A stretch of DNA of 64,000 bases from Paenibacillus allorhizosphaerae. GTDB taxonomy: Bacteria > Bacillota > Bacilli > Paenibacillales > NBRC-103111. Location: the NCBI RefSeq assembly GCF_910594985.1, contig NZ_CAJVCE010000026.1:26760-90759 (forward strand), written 5' to 3'. This document shows, piece after piece, positions 26,922-36,584 of the stretch. Every line of letters starts with the position of its first letter. Position 1 is the first letter of the stretch. The notes under the pieces were generated by a model that did no database searches, had not been told where the DNA came from, and worked only from the letters and a program-made list of their open reading frames with translations. A program made the translations under genes and the position numbers.

Positions 26922-27941
26922 TTACACCTCCGGGTCGAGCGGCTCGTAGTCTTTGCGCAGCGGGTGACCGATCCAATCGTCAGCCATCATAATGCGGCGC
27001 AGGTCGGGATGCCCCGGAAAATCGATACCGAACAAATCATAAATTTCCCTTTCGTTCCAGTTTGCCGTCGGCCATAAGCCTGTAACGGATGGAACCGAAG
27101 GTGCCTCACGGTTCGTTCTTACCTTGACGACATAATCGCGTTTCATTTCAAGGGAGATCAGATGATAGGCAACCTCCATATGCGTTTCCATGTCGATACC
27201 GGAAACGTTGCGGAGGTAATCCAGCTTGAGCTCCGAATGATGTTTCAACACTTCCGCGGCAGACAGCCAGTTGTCGCCTTTGACTACGACATACGGCACA
27301 TGACCGCCTTTTTCATTAACGAACGCATCCTCGACACAGTCGGGGTTACTCTCCTTCAGAATGGCCACAAGCCGATCCAACAGCGGCTGACTGGGCGAAG
27401 GCTCCTTCGGCCCTTCCGGCTCCGCCGTCTTCGCGGCTCGAGCGCTCGCGCGCGCGGCTCTCGCTTCTGCCGCCGCCTTTGCCTTCGCCTCTTTCTCGGC
27501 GTCGGTCGGCGCGGCCGCTTCCGCTGCGGGCGCATCGCCCTGCTCGGCTCCTGCCTGCGCAGCGCGTGCTGCGGCTCGGGCCGCTCTTGCATCCGCCGCC
27601 GCCTTCAGCTTCGCCTCACGCTCCGCATCCACCGGCGCGGCCGCTTCCGCTGCAGGCGGCGCGGCTTCGCCGTCGGCCTCCGGCTTCGCCTGCGCTTCCT
27701 TGTAGCCGCCCGGCGGTTCCCCGGCGCCGCCGGCTTTCGTGATGTCTGCGCCAGGCGCAGCTGACGGCTCGCCGCTCATCGGGGCCGCTTTTGCTTCGCC
27801 CTCTACCGGCGTGGCGGTTGGCGCTTCGCTCCCTGCTTGGCCGCCTCCGCCCTCGGAAGGGGGCTCGCTTTGCGGCTTCTTCGTTACATCGTCCGATGCT
27901 CCCGCGGTTTCGGGCTTATCACGCTTTTGCTCGTCGCTCAT
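26922..27941 (-). CDS. nuoC: NADH-quinone oxidoreductase subunit C with long Ala-rich N-terminal extension
   Basis: A 339-residue 30-kDa-type subunit. The NuoC fold is confined to about residues 185-339, ending with the signature NEREIYDLFGIDFPGHPDLRR. The first 180 residues are low-complexity: a Ser/Pro/Gly/Glu-rich part, then two related Ala/Lys/Arg/Glu segments (around AEAAAPVDAEREAK and AEAAAPTDAEKEAK) that look like an internal duplication. Normal NuoC has little or no such extension. The segment is very GC-rich. The start at 27941 overlaps the nuoB stop by 4 bases (ATGA), which supports the extension being translated. Its role is unknown. Confidence 0.93.
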   Translation of the reverse strand: MSDEQKRDKPETAGASDDVTKKPQSEPPSEGGGGQAGSEAPTATPVEGEAKAAPMSGEPSAAPGADITKAGGAGEPPGGYKEAQAKPEADGEAAPPAAEAAAPVDAEREAKLKAAADARAARAAARAAQAGAEQGDAPAAEAAAPTDAEKEAKAKAAAEARAARASARAAKTAEPEGPKEPSPSQPLLDRLVAILKESNPDCVEDAFVNEKGGHVPYVVVKGDNWLSAAEVLKHHSELKLDYLRNVSGIDMETHMEVAYHLISLEMKRDYVVKVRTNREAPSVPSVTGLWPTANWNEREIYDLFGIDFPGHPDLRRIMMADDWIGHPLRKDYEPLDPEV

Positions 27942-28456
27942 ACATTCGTCACCTGCTTACCGGTTTTCGCTTCGTAGCGGATTTTTTCCTGCAGCTTGTT
28001 AATGCCGTAGATCAGAGCGGCAGGATTGGGCGGGCAACCCGGAATATATACATCGACGGGAACGACTTGGTCCACGCCTTTTACAACAGCATATGATTTC
28101 ACATAAGGACCGCCCGCCGTAGCACAGGAACCCATGGCAATGACCCATTTGGGCTCGGGCATCTGATCGTACAATCGGCGCAGCAGCGGAGCCATCTTTT
28201 TCGTTACCGTCCCAGCTACGATCATAACGTCGGACTGCCGAGGCGAAGTGCGGAAGATGACGCCGAACCGGTCCAAATCATAGTGCGATGCGCCTGTGCC
28301 CATCATTTCAATGGCACAGCAGGCAAGACCGAACGTAAGCGGCCACAGCGAATTGCTGCGCGCCCACGCTTTAATTTGTTCCAATGTTGTCATGAAAACG
28401 TTGCGTTCCAACTCTCGCCGTTCCTCCGGCGAAATCGACTCTAAATTGAAGTCCAT
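27938..28456 (-). CDS. nuoB: NADH-quinone oxidoreductase subunit B (cluster N2)
   Basis: A 172-residue subunit carrying the terminal 4Fe-4S cluster N2. The cluster cysteines appear in FGLACCAIEMM, MGSCATAGG and YIPGCPPNP. The start is the ATG at 28456 (DFNLESISPEER follows), with AGAAGGTG 6 bases upstream, overlapping nuoA by 16 bases. A longer reading upstream overlaps nuoA heavily and is not conserved. Confidence 0.96.
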   Translation of the reverse strand: MDFNLESISPEERRELERNVFMTTLEQIKAWARSNSLWPLTFGLACCAIEMMGTGASHYDLDRFGVIFRTSPRQSDVMIVAGTVTKKMAPLLRRLYDQMPEPKWVIAMGSCATAGGPYVKSYAVVKGVDQVVPVDVYIPGCPPNPAALIYGINKLQEKIRYEAKTGKQVTNV

Positions 28457-28806
28457 TGCAGCACCTTCTTTTTCCAAGCATAAAGTAAGCCTATGACGAG
28501 CAAGGCCACGAATATGCACATCTCTACAAGCGCAAACAAGCCTAATTGCTTATATGCAACGGCCCAAGGATACAGAAATACGGTTTCCACATCAAAAATG
28601 ACAAACATCAGCGCAAAAAGGTAATAGCGGATATTGAAACGCACTTGACCGCCGCCTACAGGCTCGTTACCGCTTTCATAAGTCGTATACTTGCTTTCCG
28701 TCGGTTTGTAAGGCCGCAGCCATCTGCCGATTGTAAGCGCTGCAATTGGAAGCAATACGGCTAAGAACAGAAATATCGTTACGACCACGTAGTTATTGCT
28801 ATACAT
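28441..28806 (-). CDS. nuoA: NADH-quinone oxidoreductase subunit A
   Basis: A 121-residue subunit with three membrane helices. The conserved loop YESGNEPVGGGQVRFNIRYY and the helix FVIFDVETVFLYPWA are present. First gene of the nuo operon; its promoter lies about 190 bases upstream. The operon order A-B-C-D-H-I-J-K-L-M-N lacks E, F and G. Confidence 0.96.
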   Translation of the reverse strand: MYSNNYVVVTIFLFLAVLLPIAALTIGRWLRPYKPTESKYTTYESGNEPVGGGQVRFNIRYYLFALMFVIFDVETVFLYPWAVAYKQLGLFALVEMCIFVALLVIGLLYAWKKKVLQWTSI

Positions 28807-28996
28807 CGCGAACGAACCGCCTCCCTGTATGTTCTTTTCGGTTGTACCCGCTATAACGAATCAACGAACGGCTGCAACCTTGAACCAAGCAATAGCATAA
28901 AGAAGCCCTTTACAGCCAATCGTCCCCGAATTTGAACGCGAGCTTTTATCAGAACTTCCCATCCCTTGCACAGATTCCTTTTTAGATGCCTTACCA
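28807..28996 (-). other. Long untranslated leader of the nuo operon
   Basis: If the promoter at 28997-29025 is used, the transcript has a leader of roughly 185 bases before nuoA. I see no riboswitch signature, intrinsic terminator or leader peptide that I can name. Confidence 0.35.
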
Positions 28997-29025
28997 ATTA
29001 TATCAAATGACTATGGGGGTGTCTA
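28997..29025 (-). promoter_or_regulatory. Sigma-A promoter of the nuo operon
   Basis: TAGACA, 17 bases, TATAAT on the minus strand, with a TG one base before the -10. It is the only good promoter between atpC and nuoA. Confidence 0.65.
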
Positions 29026-29041
29026 ACATTTCCTTACATAT

Positions 29042-29077
29042 ATGAAAAAGGCGAAGGAGCTCCCCCCGCCTTTTCAT
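29042..29077 (-). terminator. Terminator of the atp operon
   Basis: A GAAAAGGCG/CGCCTTTTTC hairpin with a GC-rich loop just past the atpC stop. The T-rich 3' arm serves as the uridine tract. Confidence 0.8.
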
Positions 29078-29080
29078 GCT

Positions 29081-29488
29081 TTATTTTTTTCCGGATACGT
29101 CAATCCGATTCATCGCTCTTTGCAATGCCAGTTCGGCGCGTTTGAAATCGATGTCGTCCTGCTTCGAAGCGGACAATCGTTTTTGAGCGCGTTCCTTGGC
29201 CGATTGAGCCCGTTCGATATCGATTTGTTCCGGCAGCTCGGCGCTTTCCGCCAGTATAACCACCTTATCCTTGCGCACTTCCATAAAACCGCCGTTCACC
29301 GCGATAAGCTCGTCTTTAGCCCCTTGCTTCTTCACGGTAATCGGAGCGATCTTCAGTGGAGTGACCAGCGGAATGTGATTTGGCAGAATTCCAAGCTCTC
29401 CGTCGACGCCCTTCGCAATAATCATGTTCACCTGCTCGGCGTACGCTTTACGCTCCGGAGTTACGACTTCCAACAGGAATGTGCTCAC
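29081..29488 (-). CDS. atpC: ATP synthase epsilon subunit
   Basis: A 135-residue epsilon subunit of F1. The N-terminal beta-sandwich begins FLLEVVTPERKAYAEQV and contains GELGILPNHIPLVTPL; the C-terminal helical hairpin contains ERAQSAKERAQKRLSA. Couples rotation to catalysis and can inhibit ATP hydrolysis. Last gene of the atp operon. Confidence 0.96.
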   Translation of the reverse strand: MSTFLLEVVTPERKAYAEQVNMIIAKGVDGELGILPNHIPLVTPLKIAPITVKKQGAKDELIAVNGGFMEVRKDKVVILAESAELPEQIDIERAQSAKERAQKRLSASKQDDIDFKRAELALQRAMNRIDVSGKK

Positions 29489-29513
29489 TTACTTCGCCTC
29501 CTAGGATACTCGA

Positions 29514-30920
29514 TTACAGCGTCTTCGCCTTTTCAACGGCATCCTCGATTGTACCCACGTTGTGGAATGCCGGCTCCGGAAGGTTGTCGTGCTTGCCGTC
29601 CAAAATTTCTTTGAAGCTGCGTACCGTATCTTTAACCGGTACGTAGATGCCCGGAATCCCGTTGAACGCTTCCGCCACGTGAAGCGGCTGCGAAAGGAAC
29701 AATTGTACGCGTCTTGCGCGGAGTACAACCAATTTGTCCTCGTCGGACAACTCATCCATACCCAAAATCGCGATAATATCGAGAAGCTCCTTGTAGCGCT
29801 GAAGAAGCTTCTTCACGCCTTGAGCTACATTGTAATGCTCTTCGCCCAATACTTCCGGCGTCAAAATCCGGGAAGAGGAAGCGAGCGGATCGACCGCAGG
29901 GAAAATACCCATCGCCGCAATGTTACGCTCCAAGTTCGTCGTTGCGTCCAAATGTGCAAACGCCGTAGCCGGAGCCGGGTCGGTATAGTCGTCCGCAGGA
30001 ACGTAGATCGCCTGGATCGACGTAACGGAACCGTTCTTCGTCGATGTGATCCGCTCTTGCAGCTGACCCATCTCGGTAGCCAGCGTCGGCTGGTAACCTA
30101 CCGCGGAAGGCATACGGCCGAGCAACGCGGAAACCTCGGAACCCGCTTGGGTGAAACGGAAAATGTTATCGACCAGCAGAAGCACGTCACGGCCTTCTTG
30201 ATCGCGGAAATATTCAGCCATGGTCAAGCCGGTCAAAGCTACGCGAAGACGGGCACCCGGCGGCTCGTTCATTTGTCCGAAAACCATCGCGGTTTTCGAA
30301 ATAACGCCGGAGTCGCTCATTTCATGGTACAAGTCATTACCTTCGCGCGTTCTTTCGCCTACGCCGGCGAATACGGAAATACCGCCCAGCTCGGAAGCGA
30401 TGTTGTGGATCAATTCTTGCAGCGTTACTGTTTTACCAACGCCGGCGCCGCCGAACAGGCCGATTTTACCGCCTTTAACATAAGGCGCCATCAAATCGAT
30501 AACCTTGATCCCGGTTTCCAGAATTTCGACTTGCGTCGACAAATCATCGAACGCAGGAGCCGGTTTATGAATCGGGCTCGTCAGTGTACGATCCACTTCT
30601 CCCGTACCGTCAATCGGTTCACCCAAAACGTTAAATACGCGGCCAAGCGTTGCCGCACCGACCGGTACGGAAATCGGAGCACCCGTATCGATGGCTTCCA
30701 TACCGCGAACCAACCCGTCAGTAGTTGACATGGCAATACAACGAACCATGTTATCGCCCAGGTGAACCGCTGTTTCAACCGTCAGGCTAATGTCGCGTTC
30801 GCCTTCGATTTGCGCTTTTTTTTCAATTCTGATCGCATTCAAAATTTCCGGGAGGTGTCCACCCTCGAACTCGACGTCGACAACCGGCCCCGTTACGTTA
30901 ATAACGCGCCCTTTGCTCAC
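29514..30920 (-). CDS. atpD: ATP synthase beta subunit
   Basis: A 468-residue catalytic F1 subunit. The P-loop GGAGVGKTVTLQELI, the catalytic Glu in GERTREGNDLYHEM, and the DELSD-type element (GMDELSDEDK) are all present. ATP is made at the beta/alpha interfaces. Length and termini are standard. Confidence 0.98.
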   Translation of the reverse strand: MSKGRVINVTGPVVDVEFEGGHLPEILNAIRIEKKAQIEGERDISLTVETAVHLGDNMVRCIAMSTTDGLVRGMEAIDTGAPISVPVGAATLGRVFNVLGEPIDGTGEVDRTLTSPIHKPAPAFDDLSTQVEILETGIKVIDLMAPYVKGGKIGLFGGAGVGKTVTLQELIHNIASELGGISVFAGVGERTREGNDLYHEMSDSGVISKTAMVFGQMNEPPGARLRVALTGLTMAEYFRDQEGRDVLLLVDNIFRFTQAGSEVSALLGRMPSAVGYQPTLATEMGQLQERITSTKNGSVTSIQAIYVPADDYTDPAPATAFAHLDATTNLERNIAAMGIFPAVDPLASSSRILTPEVLGEEHYNVAQGVKKLLQRYKELLDIIAILGMDELSDEDKLVVLRARRVQLFLSQPLHVAEAFNGIPGIYVPVKDTVRSFKEILDGKHDNLPEPAFHNVGTIEDAVEKAKTL

Positions 30921-31000
30921 TGTTTTCCCTCCTAGTTAAGCTTTGCTCTGGCAAAACTGCTTCGAAAGCATTTGCCGGGCGGAAGCCCGGCTTTATATAA

Positions 31001-31858
31001 TCACTGTGCGGCGTTCGCACCCGCAACGATCTCGGAAATTTCCTGCGTAATGGATGCCTGACGCGCACGGTTGTACGCAAGCGTGTACGTGCTGATCATC
31101 TTCGTCGCATTCTTCGTAGCGTTGTTCATCGCCGTCATTCTCGCGCCGAATTCACTCGCTTTTCCGTCCAATACGGCACTGTATATTAACGTTTCGGCAT
31201 ATTTCGGCAGCAGCACTTCCAGCACGCCTTCTGGTGAAGGCTCGTACTCATAGTTCGAACCCGCCGAACCGCTCATATCGTCAAGCGGCAACAACCGCTT
31301 AATTACAGGAATCTGGGAAATAGCGTTTTTAAATTCGTTGTACACCAGGTACAGTTCATCGTACGAACCATTCTCAAAATTCCGCACCGCCGAAGCGGCG
31401 ATGCCTTTAATATCGGAAAATGCGGGTGAATCGGAAAGACCCGTCACTTCCTCCACAATCGGCATATTGCGCTTGCGGAAAAAGTCTCTGCCTTTTCGGC
31501 CGATGACAAAAATCGCATACTCACTCGGGGAGCTGTGCTTTTCTTTGATTTCCGCTGCCACTTTACGCAGCACGTTGGCATTGTACCCGCCGGCCAAACC
31601 GCGATCGGACGTAATGACGAGATATCCCGTCTTCTTGATCTCGCGGCTCTGCAACATCGGATGCTTCACACCCCGCGTCCCGGCTGCAATGCTGCCGACA
31701 ACTTCCTTCAGCTTATCCGCATAGGGACGTGCCGACTCAGCCGCCTGCTGCGCTCTTCTCAGCTTCGCTGCAGCGACCATTTCCATTGCTTTGGTGATCT
31801 GCTTCGTATTTTGTGTCGACTTGATTTGGCGTTTAATCTCGCGCATACCTTTTGCCAT
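31001..31858 (-). CDS. atpG: ATP synthase gamma subunit
   Basis: A 285-residue central-stalk subunit. The N-terminal helix MREIKRQIKSTQNTKQITKA and the C-terminal RQASITQEISEIVAGANA form the antiparallel coiled coil that rotates inside F1. Start: ATG at 31858, with GAGGTGAG 7 bases upstream; a GTG four codons earlier falls on the ribosome site itself. Confidence 0.96.
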   Translation of the reverse strand: MAKGMREIKRQIKSTQNTKQITKAMEMVAAAKLRRAQQAAESARPYADKLKEVVGSIAAGTRGVKHPMLQSREIKKTGYLVITSDRGLAGGYNANVLRKVAAEIKEKHSSPSEYAIFVIGRKGRDFFRKRNMPIVEEVTGLSDSPAFSDIKGIAASAVRNFENGSYDELYLVYNEFKNAISQIPVIKRLLPLDDMSGSAGSNYEYEPSPEGVLEVLLPKYAETLIYSAVLDGKASEFGARMTAMNNATKNATKMISTYTLAYNRARQASITQEISEIVAGANAAQ

Positions 31859-32017
31859 GTCAGTGCTCACCTCTCTCTCGAAGCTTTCCGTAGCCGGAAA
31901 GCCATACTTCGAAAGCTTGTTAACTTGCTTTACATGCAGCGCCGAGCTCCCCGCCTCAGGTCGAGAAGCTCACGATGCACAGCGGCTTTACCCATCAGCC
32001 GCAATGTGAAACGTCAT

Positions 32018-33532
<1,515 letters not shown>

Positions 33533-33548
33533 CTTTCCTCACCCCTAT

Positions 33549-34100
33549 CTACAGTGCTTGAGATTGATTCAACGTTTTTTGCAAACGCTGGAGCTTGCCG
33601 GACAAGCTTCCGTCATACAGACGGTCGCCGATGCGCACTTGAATGCCGCCGATCAAGCTTTTATCGAGAACCGATTCCACTCGGATTTGTTTGCCTGTAA
33701 TTTGGCTGAACGTTGCGGCGATCTGACTTAGCTCCGCATCGTTAAGAGCTATCGGCGAATACACAGTGGCATTAGCCTGACCGAGTGCTTCGCTAGCAAT
33801 ACCCATGTAATACGTAATCAACGCTTCCAACAATTCTTCTCTTCCCTTTTGAATGAGAAGGAGCAGGGTGTTCATCGTCGTCTCCGAAATTTGACCTTCG
33901 AACACGGATTTGATAAGCCCTGCTTTTACGGAAGCATCTAACCCCGGACTCACGATCAGCTTGCGGAAATCAACATTTTGCTTCAGCGCGGTTTCAATCC
34001 CGCGCAGCTCGGCTTCCACTTCCGCGACCCGATTTTGTTCCTTCGCCAGTTCGAATAAAGCTTTGGCATATCTCTTCGCTACGATCGTGTCCTGGCTCAT
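33549..34100 (-). CDS. atpH: ATP synthase delta subunit
   Basis: A 183-residue delta (OSCP-type) subunit that joins F1 to the peripheral stalk. VAKRYAKALFELAKEQ at the N-terminus and the C-terminal VLDKSLIGGIQVRIGDRLYDGS signature are typical. Overlaps the atpF stop by 4 bases (ATGA). Confidence 0.95.
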   Translation of the reverse strand: MSQDTIVAKRYAKALFELAKEQNRVAEVEAELRGIETALKQNVDFRKLIVSPGLDASVKAGLIKSVFEGQISETTMNTLLLLIQKGREELLEALITYYMGIASEALGQANATVYSPIALNDAELSQIAATFSQITGKQIRVESVLDKSLIGGIQVRIGDRLYDGSLSGKLQRLQKTLNQSQAL

Positions 34101-34582
34101 TGGTTGCCTCCTACCTCTTTCAGGTAATGCTCAACCAGTTGCTCCTGGGACTTCTCGTCGATTTGCTTCTCGATAATTTTGGAAGCAATCAGAACGGACA
34201 TGGCGCTGACTTGGCTTTTGAGCGAAGCCAGAGCTTTGTTCTTCTCGTTCTCGATGTCGCGAATGGCTTCCTCTTTCAGACGGCCGGCTTCCGCCTTAGC
34301 TTGCTGGATGATCTCATCCGCTTGCTTGGAGCTGGTTACCTTCGCCTGCTCAATCATATCGTACGCTTCTTTGCGGGATTCCTGGAGCACTTGCTTTTGC
34401 TCCTCTAACAGTTGTTCCGCTTGTTTGCGGTTGTTTTCCGCCGTAACGATTTGTTCCTGAACAAGTTGTCTACGCTTCTCCATAATGCCAAACAACGGAC
34501 CGAAGGCATATTTTTGAAGGAGAAGATAAAGAATCAAGAAAGCTGCAATTTGTATAAAAAACGTTGACCATTGGATATGCAA
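34097..34582 (-). CDS. atpF: ATP synthase b subunit
   Basis: A 161-residue peripheral stalk subunit. One N-terminal membrane helix (FFIQIAAFLILYLLLQKY) is followed by a long charged coiled coil rich in Glu, Lys and Gln. The start is a TTG at 34582 with AAAGGAG about 9 bases upstream. Confidence 0.94.
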   Translation of the reverse strand: MHIQWSTFFIQIAAFLILYLLLQKYAFGPLFGIMEKRRQLVQEQIVTAENNRKQAEQLLEEQKQVLQESRKEAYDMIEQAKVTSSKQADEIIQQAKAEAGRLKEEAIRDIENEKNKALASLKSQVSAMSVLIASKIIEKQIDEKSQEQLVEHYLKEVGGNQ

Positions 34583-34656
34583 GTAACGTCACTCCTTTCT
34601 GATAACGTAGGCAAAACGAAGGCGTGGAGGCTTAAGGCCGTCCGCGCCAAAAGTTT

Positions 34657-34881
34657 CTAGGCATTGCCCAAGAAAATGAACGCAAGAACCAGGGAAACGA
34701 CCGGCAGGGCCTCAACGAAACCGATACCGAGGAACATCGTCGTTTGCAACGTACCGCGAAGCTCAGGCTGACGGGAAATCCCTTCGATTGCGCGACCTAC
34801 GATCAAACCGTTACCGATACCTGCACCCAATGCTCCCAAACCAAAAACGATACCTGCTGCTACTAATGCTAAAGCTCCCAT
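34657..34881 (-). CDS. atpE: ATP synthase c subunit
   Basis: A 74-residue proteolipid of two membrane helices. The proton-carrying Glu lies at residue 57 in GIGFVEALPV and the polar loop is EGISRQPELRG. The extra Gln and Ser ligands of sodium-type c rings are not seen, so proton coupling is expected. Confidence 0.97.
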   Translation of the reverse strand: MGALALVAAGIVFGLGALGAGIGNGLIVGRAIEGISRQPELRGTLQTTMFLGIGFVEALPVVSLVLAFIFLGNA

Positions 34882-34941
34882 TGTGAAAATCCTCCCTTAA
34901 TTTTGGAAAAGTTTTTTTGTTTTTTGCCTTGCGGCCTAGCG

Positions 34942-35736
34942 TTAATGGCCTTCTTCTTCGTGAACCATCGCCTGCGAAATATACACCATCGTCAACATAG
35001 TAAAGATAAACGCTTGGATCGCGCCGACAAACACACTAAAGCCTTGCCATACGAATAGCGGGATAATCCCGAAATATCCGGCGCCAATGATGACGCTGAT
35101 CATAACCTCACCGGCGTAAATGTTACCGTATAGACGCAAAGCGAGCGTAAGCGGCTTCGAGACTACTTCAACGAGATGAAGCGGAAACATCAATGGATTG
35201 GGCTCAAAATAGTGCTTGAAATAATGCTTCGTGTTGCGCGTGATGCCGAGATAGTGACTTAAGAAAATAACGAGCAGCGCAAGAGCGCCGGTCACCGCCA
35301 CATCAGCCGTAGGTGATTTCCACCAAGACACTCCAACCTCGTGATGCCCTTTCTTGGCAGCTTCTTCGAAAACTTCATTGCTGATGAATTGCTGCCCGGC
35401 TATGGTAGCCGAAGCTGCATCCTTGTGCTCAGTGACGAACGAGAACGGAAGTCCCAGCATGTTCCCGATAAAAATAAACATGATGAGCGTAAGGCCAAGC
35501 GTCAAAAAAGGTTTGCCATGCTTAGAACCAAAGGTGCTCCCCAATATGCCCTGCACGAATTCAATGACCCATTCCATAAAATTTTGGATTTTAGAGGGAT
35601 TGTTTACAGAGGCATTTCGGGATCCCGATATCGCGAGAATCAAAACAACAACGCTCGTGACCACAATCATGATCAACGCTGCCAAATCAATTTGGAGGCC
35701 AAAAAGCTGAATAATCGGCGATACGTGTTCTGCCAT
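34942..35736 (-). CDS. atpB: ATP synthase a subunit
   Basis: A 264-residue membrane stator subunit. The conserved Arg lies in KPLTLALRLYGNIYAGE, and the final helix holds FVGAIQAFIFTMLTMVYIS. It forms the proton half-channels with the c ring. Confidence 0.97.
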   Translation of the reverse strand: MAEHVSPIIQLFGLQIDLAALIMIVVTSVVVLILAISGSRNASVNNPSKIQNFMEWVIEFVQGILGSTFGSKHGKPFLTLGLTLIMFIFIGNMLGLPFSFVTEHKDAASATIAGQQFISNEVFEEAAKKGHHEVGVSWWKSPTADVAVTGALALLVIFLSHYLGITRNTKHYFKHYFEPNPLMFPLHLVEVVSKPLTLALRLYGNIYAGEVMISVIIGAGYFGIIPLFVWQGFSVFVGAIQAFIFTMLTMVYISQAMVHEEEGH

Positions 35737-35771
35737 TTTTCATTTTCACCCCTTTCAACAAAGAAATCCTA

Positions 35772-36152
35772 CTATTTTTGTTTCTTGATGGAAATGAAGC
35801 CCAATACGAGTGTTGCCAATTGAATGAAAAAGTATCCCGCTATAACGGTGTGAAGCGAAAAGTGCTGCTTGTATTTCAATGCAAGGACCGCTGCCAAGGT
35901 GGCAAGCGCTGCTCTTGTCAAGAAACCCATGTTCATCTTTCGCTTACTCGTTGTTTCCGGCAGCGTATCGGTCAGTTTATGGATTTTCCATGCAAGGTAC
36001 TTCGCATTGACGAGGCTAACGAAGGCCCCCAGCATCAGACCCGCAAAATAAGGTCTGTAATCCACAAGCATGGCCCAGCATACCAAACATAACGACAGGA
36101 AAAAGTAAAATACATTTTGAACCGTTTTCAGATGGGCCTTAAAATCATCCAT
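35772..36152 (-). CDS. atpI: ATP synthase subunit I
   Basis: A 126-residue protein with four hydrophobic helices, of the ATP synthase I family, proposed to help c-ring assembly. It lies between atpZ and atpB as usual, overlapping the end of atpZ by one base. Confidence 0.87.
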   Translation of the reverse strand: MDDFKAHLKTVQNVFYFFLSLCLVCWAMLVDYRPYFAGLMLGAFVSLVNAKYLAWKIHKLTDTLPETTSKRKMNMGFLTRAALATLAAVLALKYKQHFSLHTVIAGYFFIQLATLVLGFISIKKQK

Positions 36153-36376
36153 TACAGCCCTCCGTAGTACTTAATCATGAAGTAAATGCTCCCGATGGCC
36201 GAACCAAGCCCCAGCAAAAAACCGCCGAGAATCCACATTACTCCGCCGCCCATCAGTTGACTGAAATAATCGCCAACATAATAACCGGCGCCCAAGCATA
36301 CGGCCAAGTCAATGCCGATTGCGCTGGTCAAGGCAACCGCACGCCATGGATTATCACTTGAATTTGGTTTTTTCAT
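36152..36376 (-). CDS. atpZ: AtpZ/AtpI-type small membrane protein
   Basis: A 74-residue protein with two membrane helices joined by a GGG loop (LMGGGVMWILGGFLLGLG). AtpZ-type proteins lead many atp operons and are proposed to assist assembly or ion supply. I chose the second ATG at 36376, which has AAGGA 6 bases upstream; the first sits against the site. The gene is first behind a good sigma-A promoter. Confidence 0.85.
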   Translation of the reverse strand: MKKPNSSDNPWRAVALTSAIGIDLAVCLGAGYYVGDYFSQLMGGGVMWILGGFLLGLGSAIGSIYFMIKYYGGL

Positions 36377-36436
36377 AAGCATTCCTTATCGGTTCAGCGA
36401 GACGCAGCAACCGCAACGCCTACACAATCCTAGTTT

Positions 36437-36466
36437 ATTTTATCGGAGTAAAGTCAAGTTTGTCAA
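36437..36466 (-). promoter_or_regulatory. Sigma-A promoter of the atp operon
   Basis: A consensus TTGACA, 18 bases, then TAAAAT on the minus strand, ending 61 bases before atpZ. It lies in the 200-base gap between mnaA and the atp operon. Confidence 0.7.
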
Positions 36467-36584
36467 TCGCGCGACTAGGTAATTTTTCTGTAACAAAAAT
36501 CACGAAACCCTTGATACATCAACATTTTTCCGATTCTTAAACCAAACAGTACAACTGTATGCTGTATCGTTTGTCATCAGATTG

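Noticed and set aside
29655..29675. CACGTG-containing parS candidate in atpD
   Set aside because: Only the central hexamer and a few flanking bases match the consensus.
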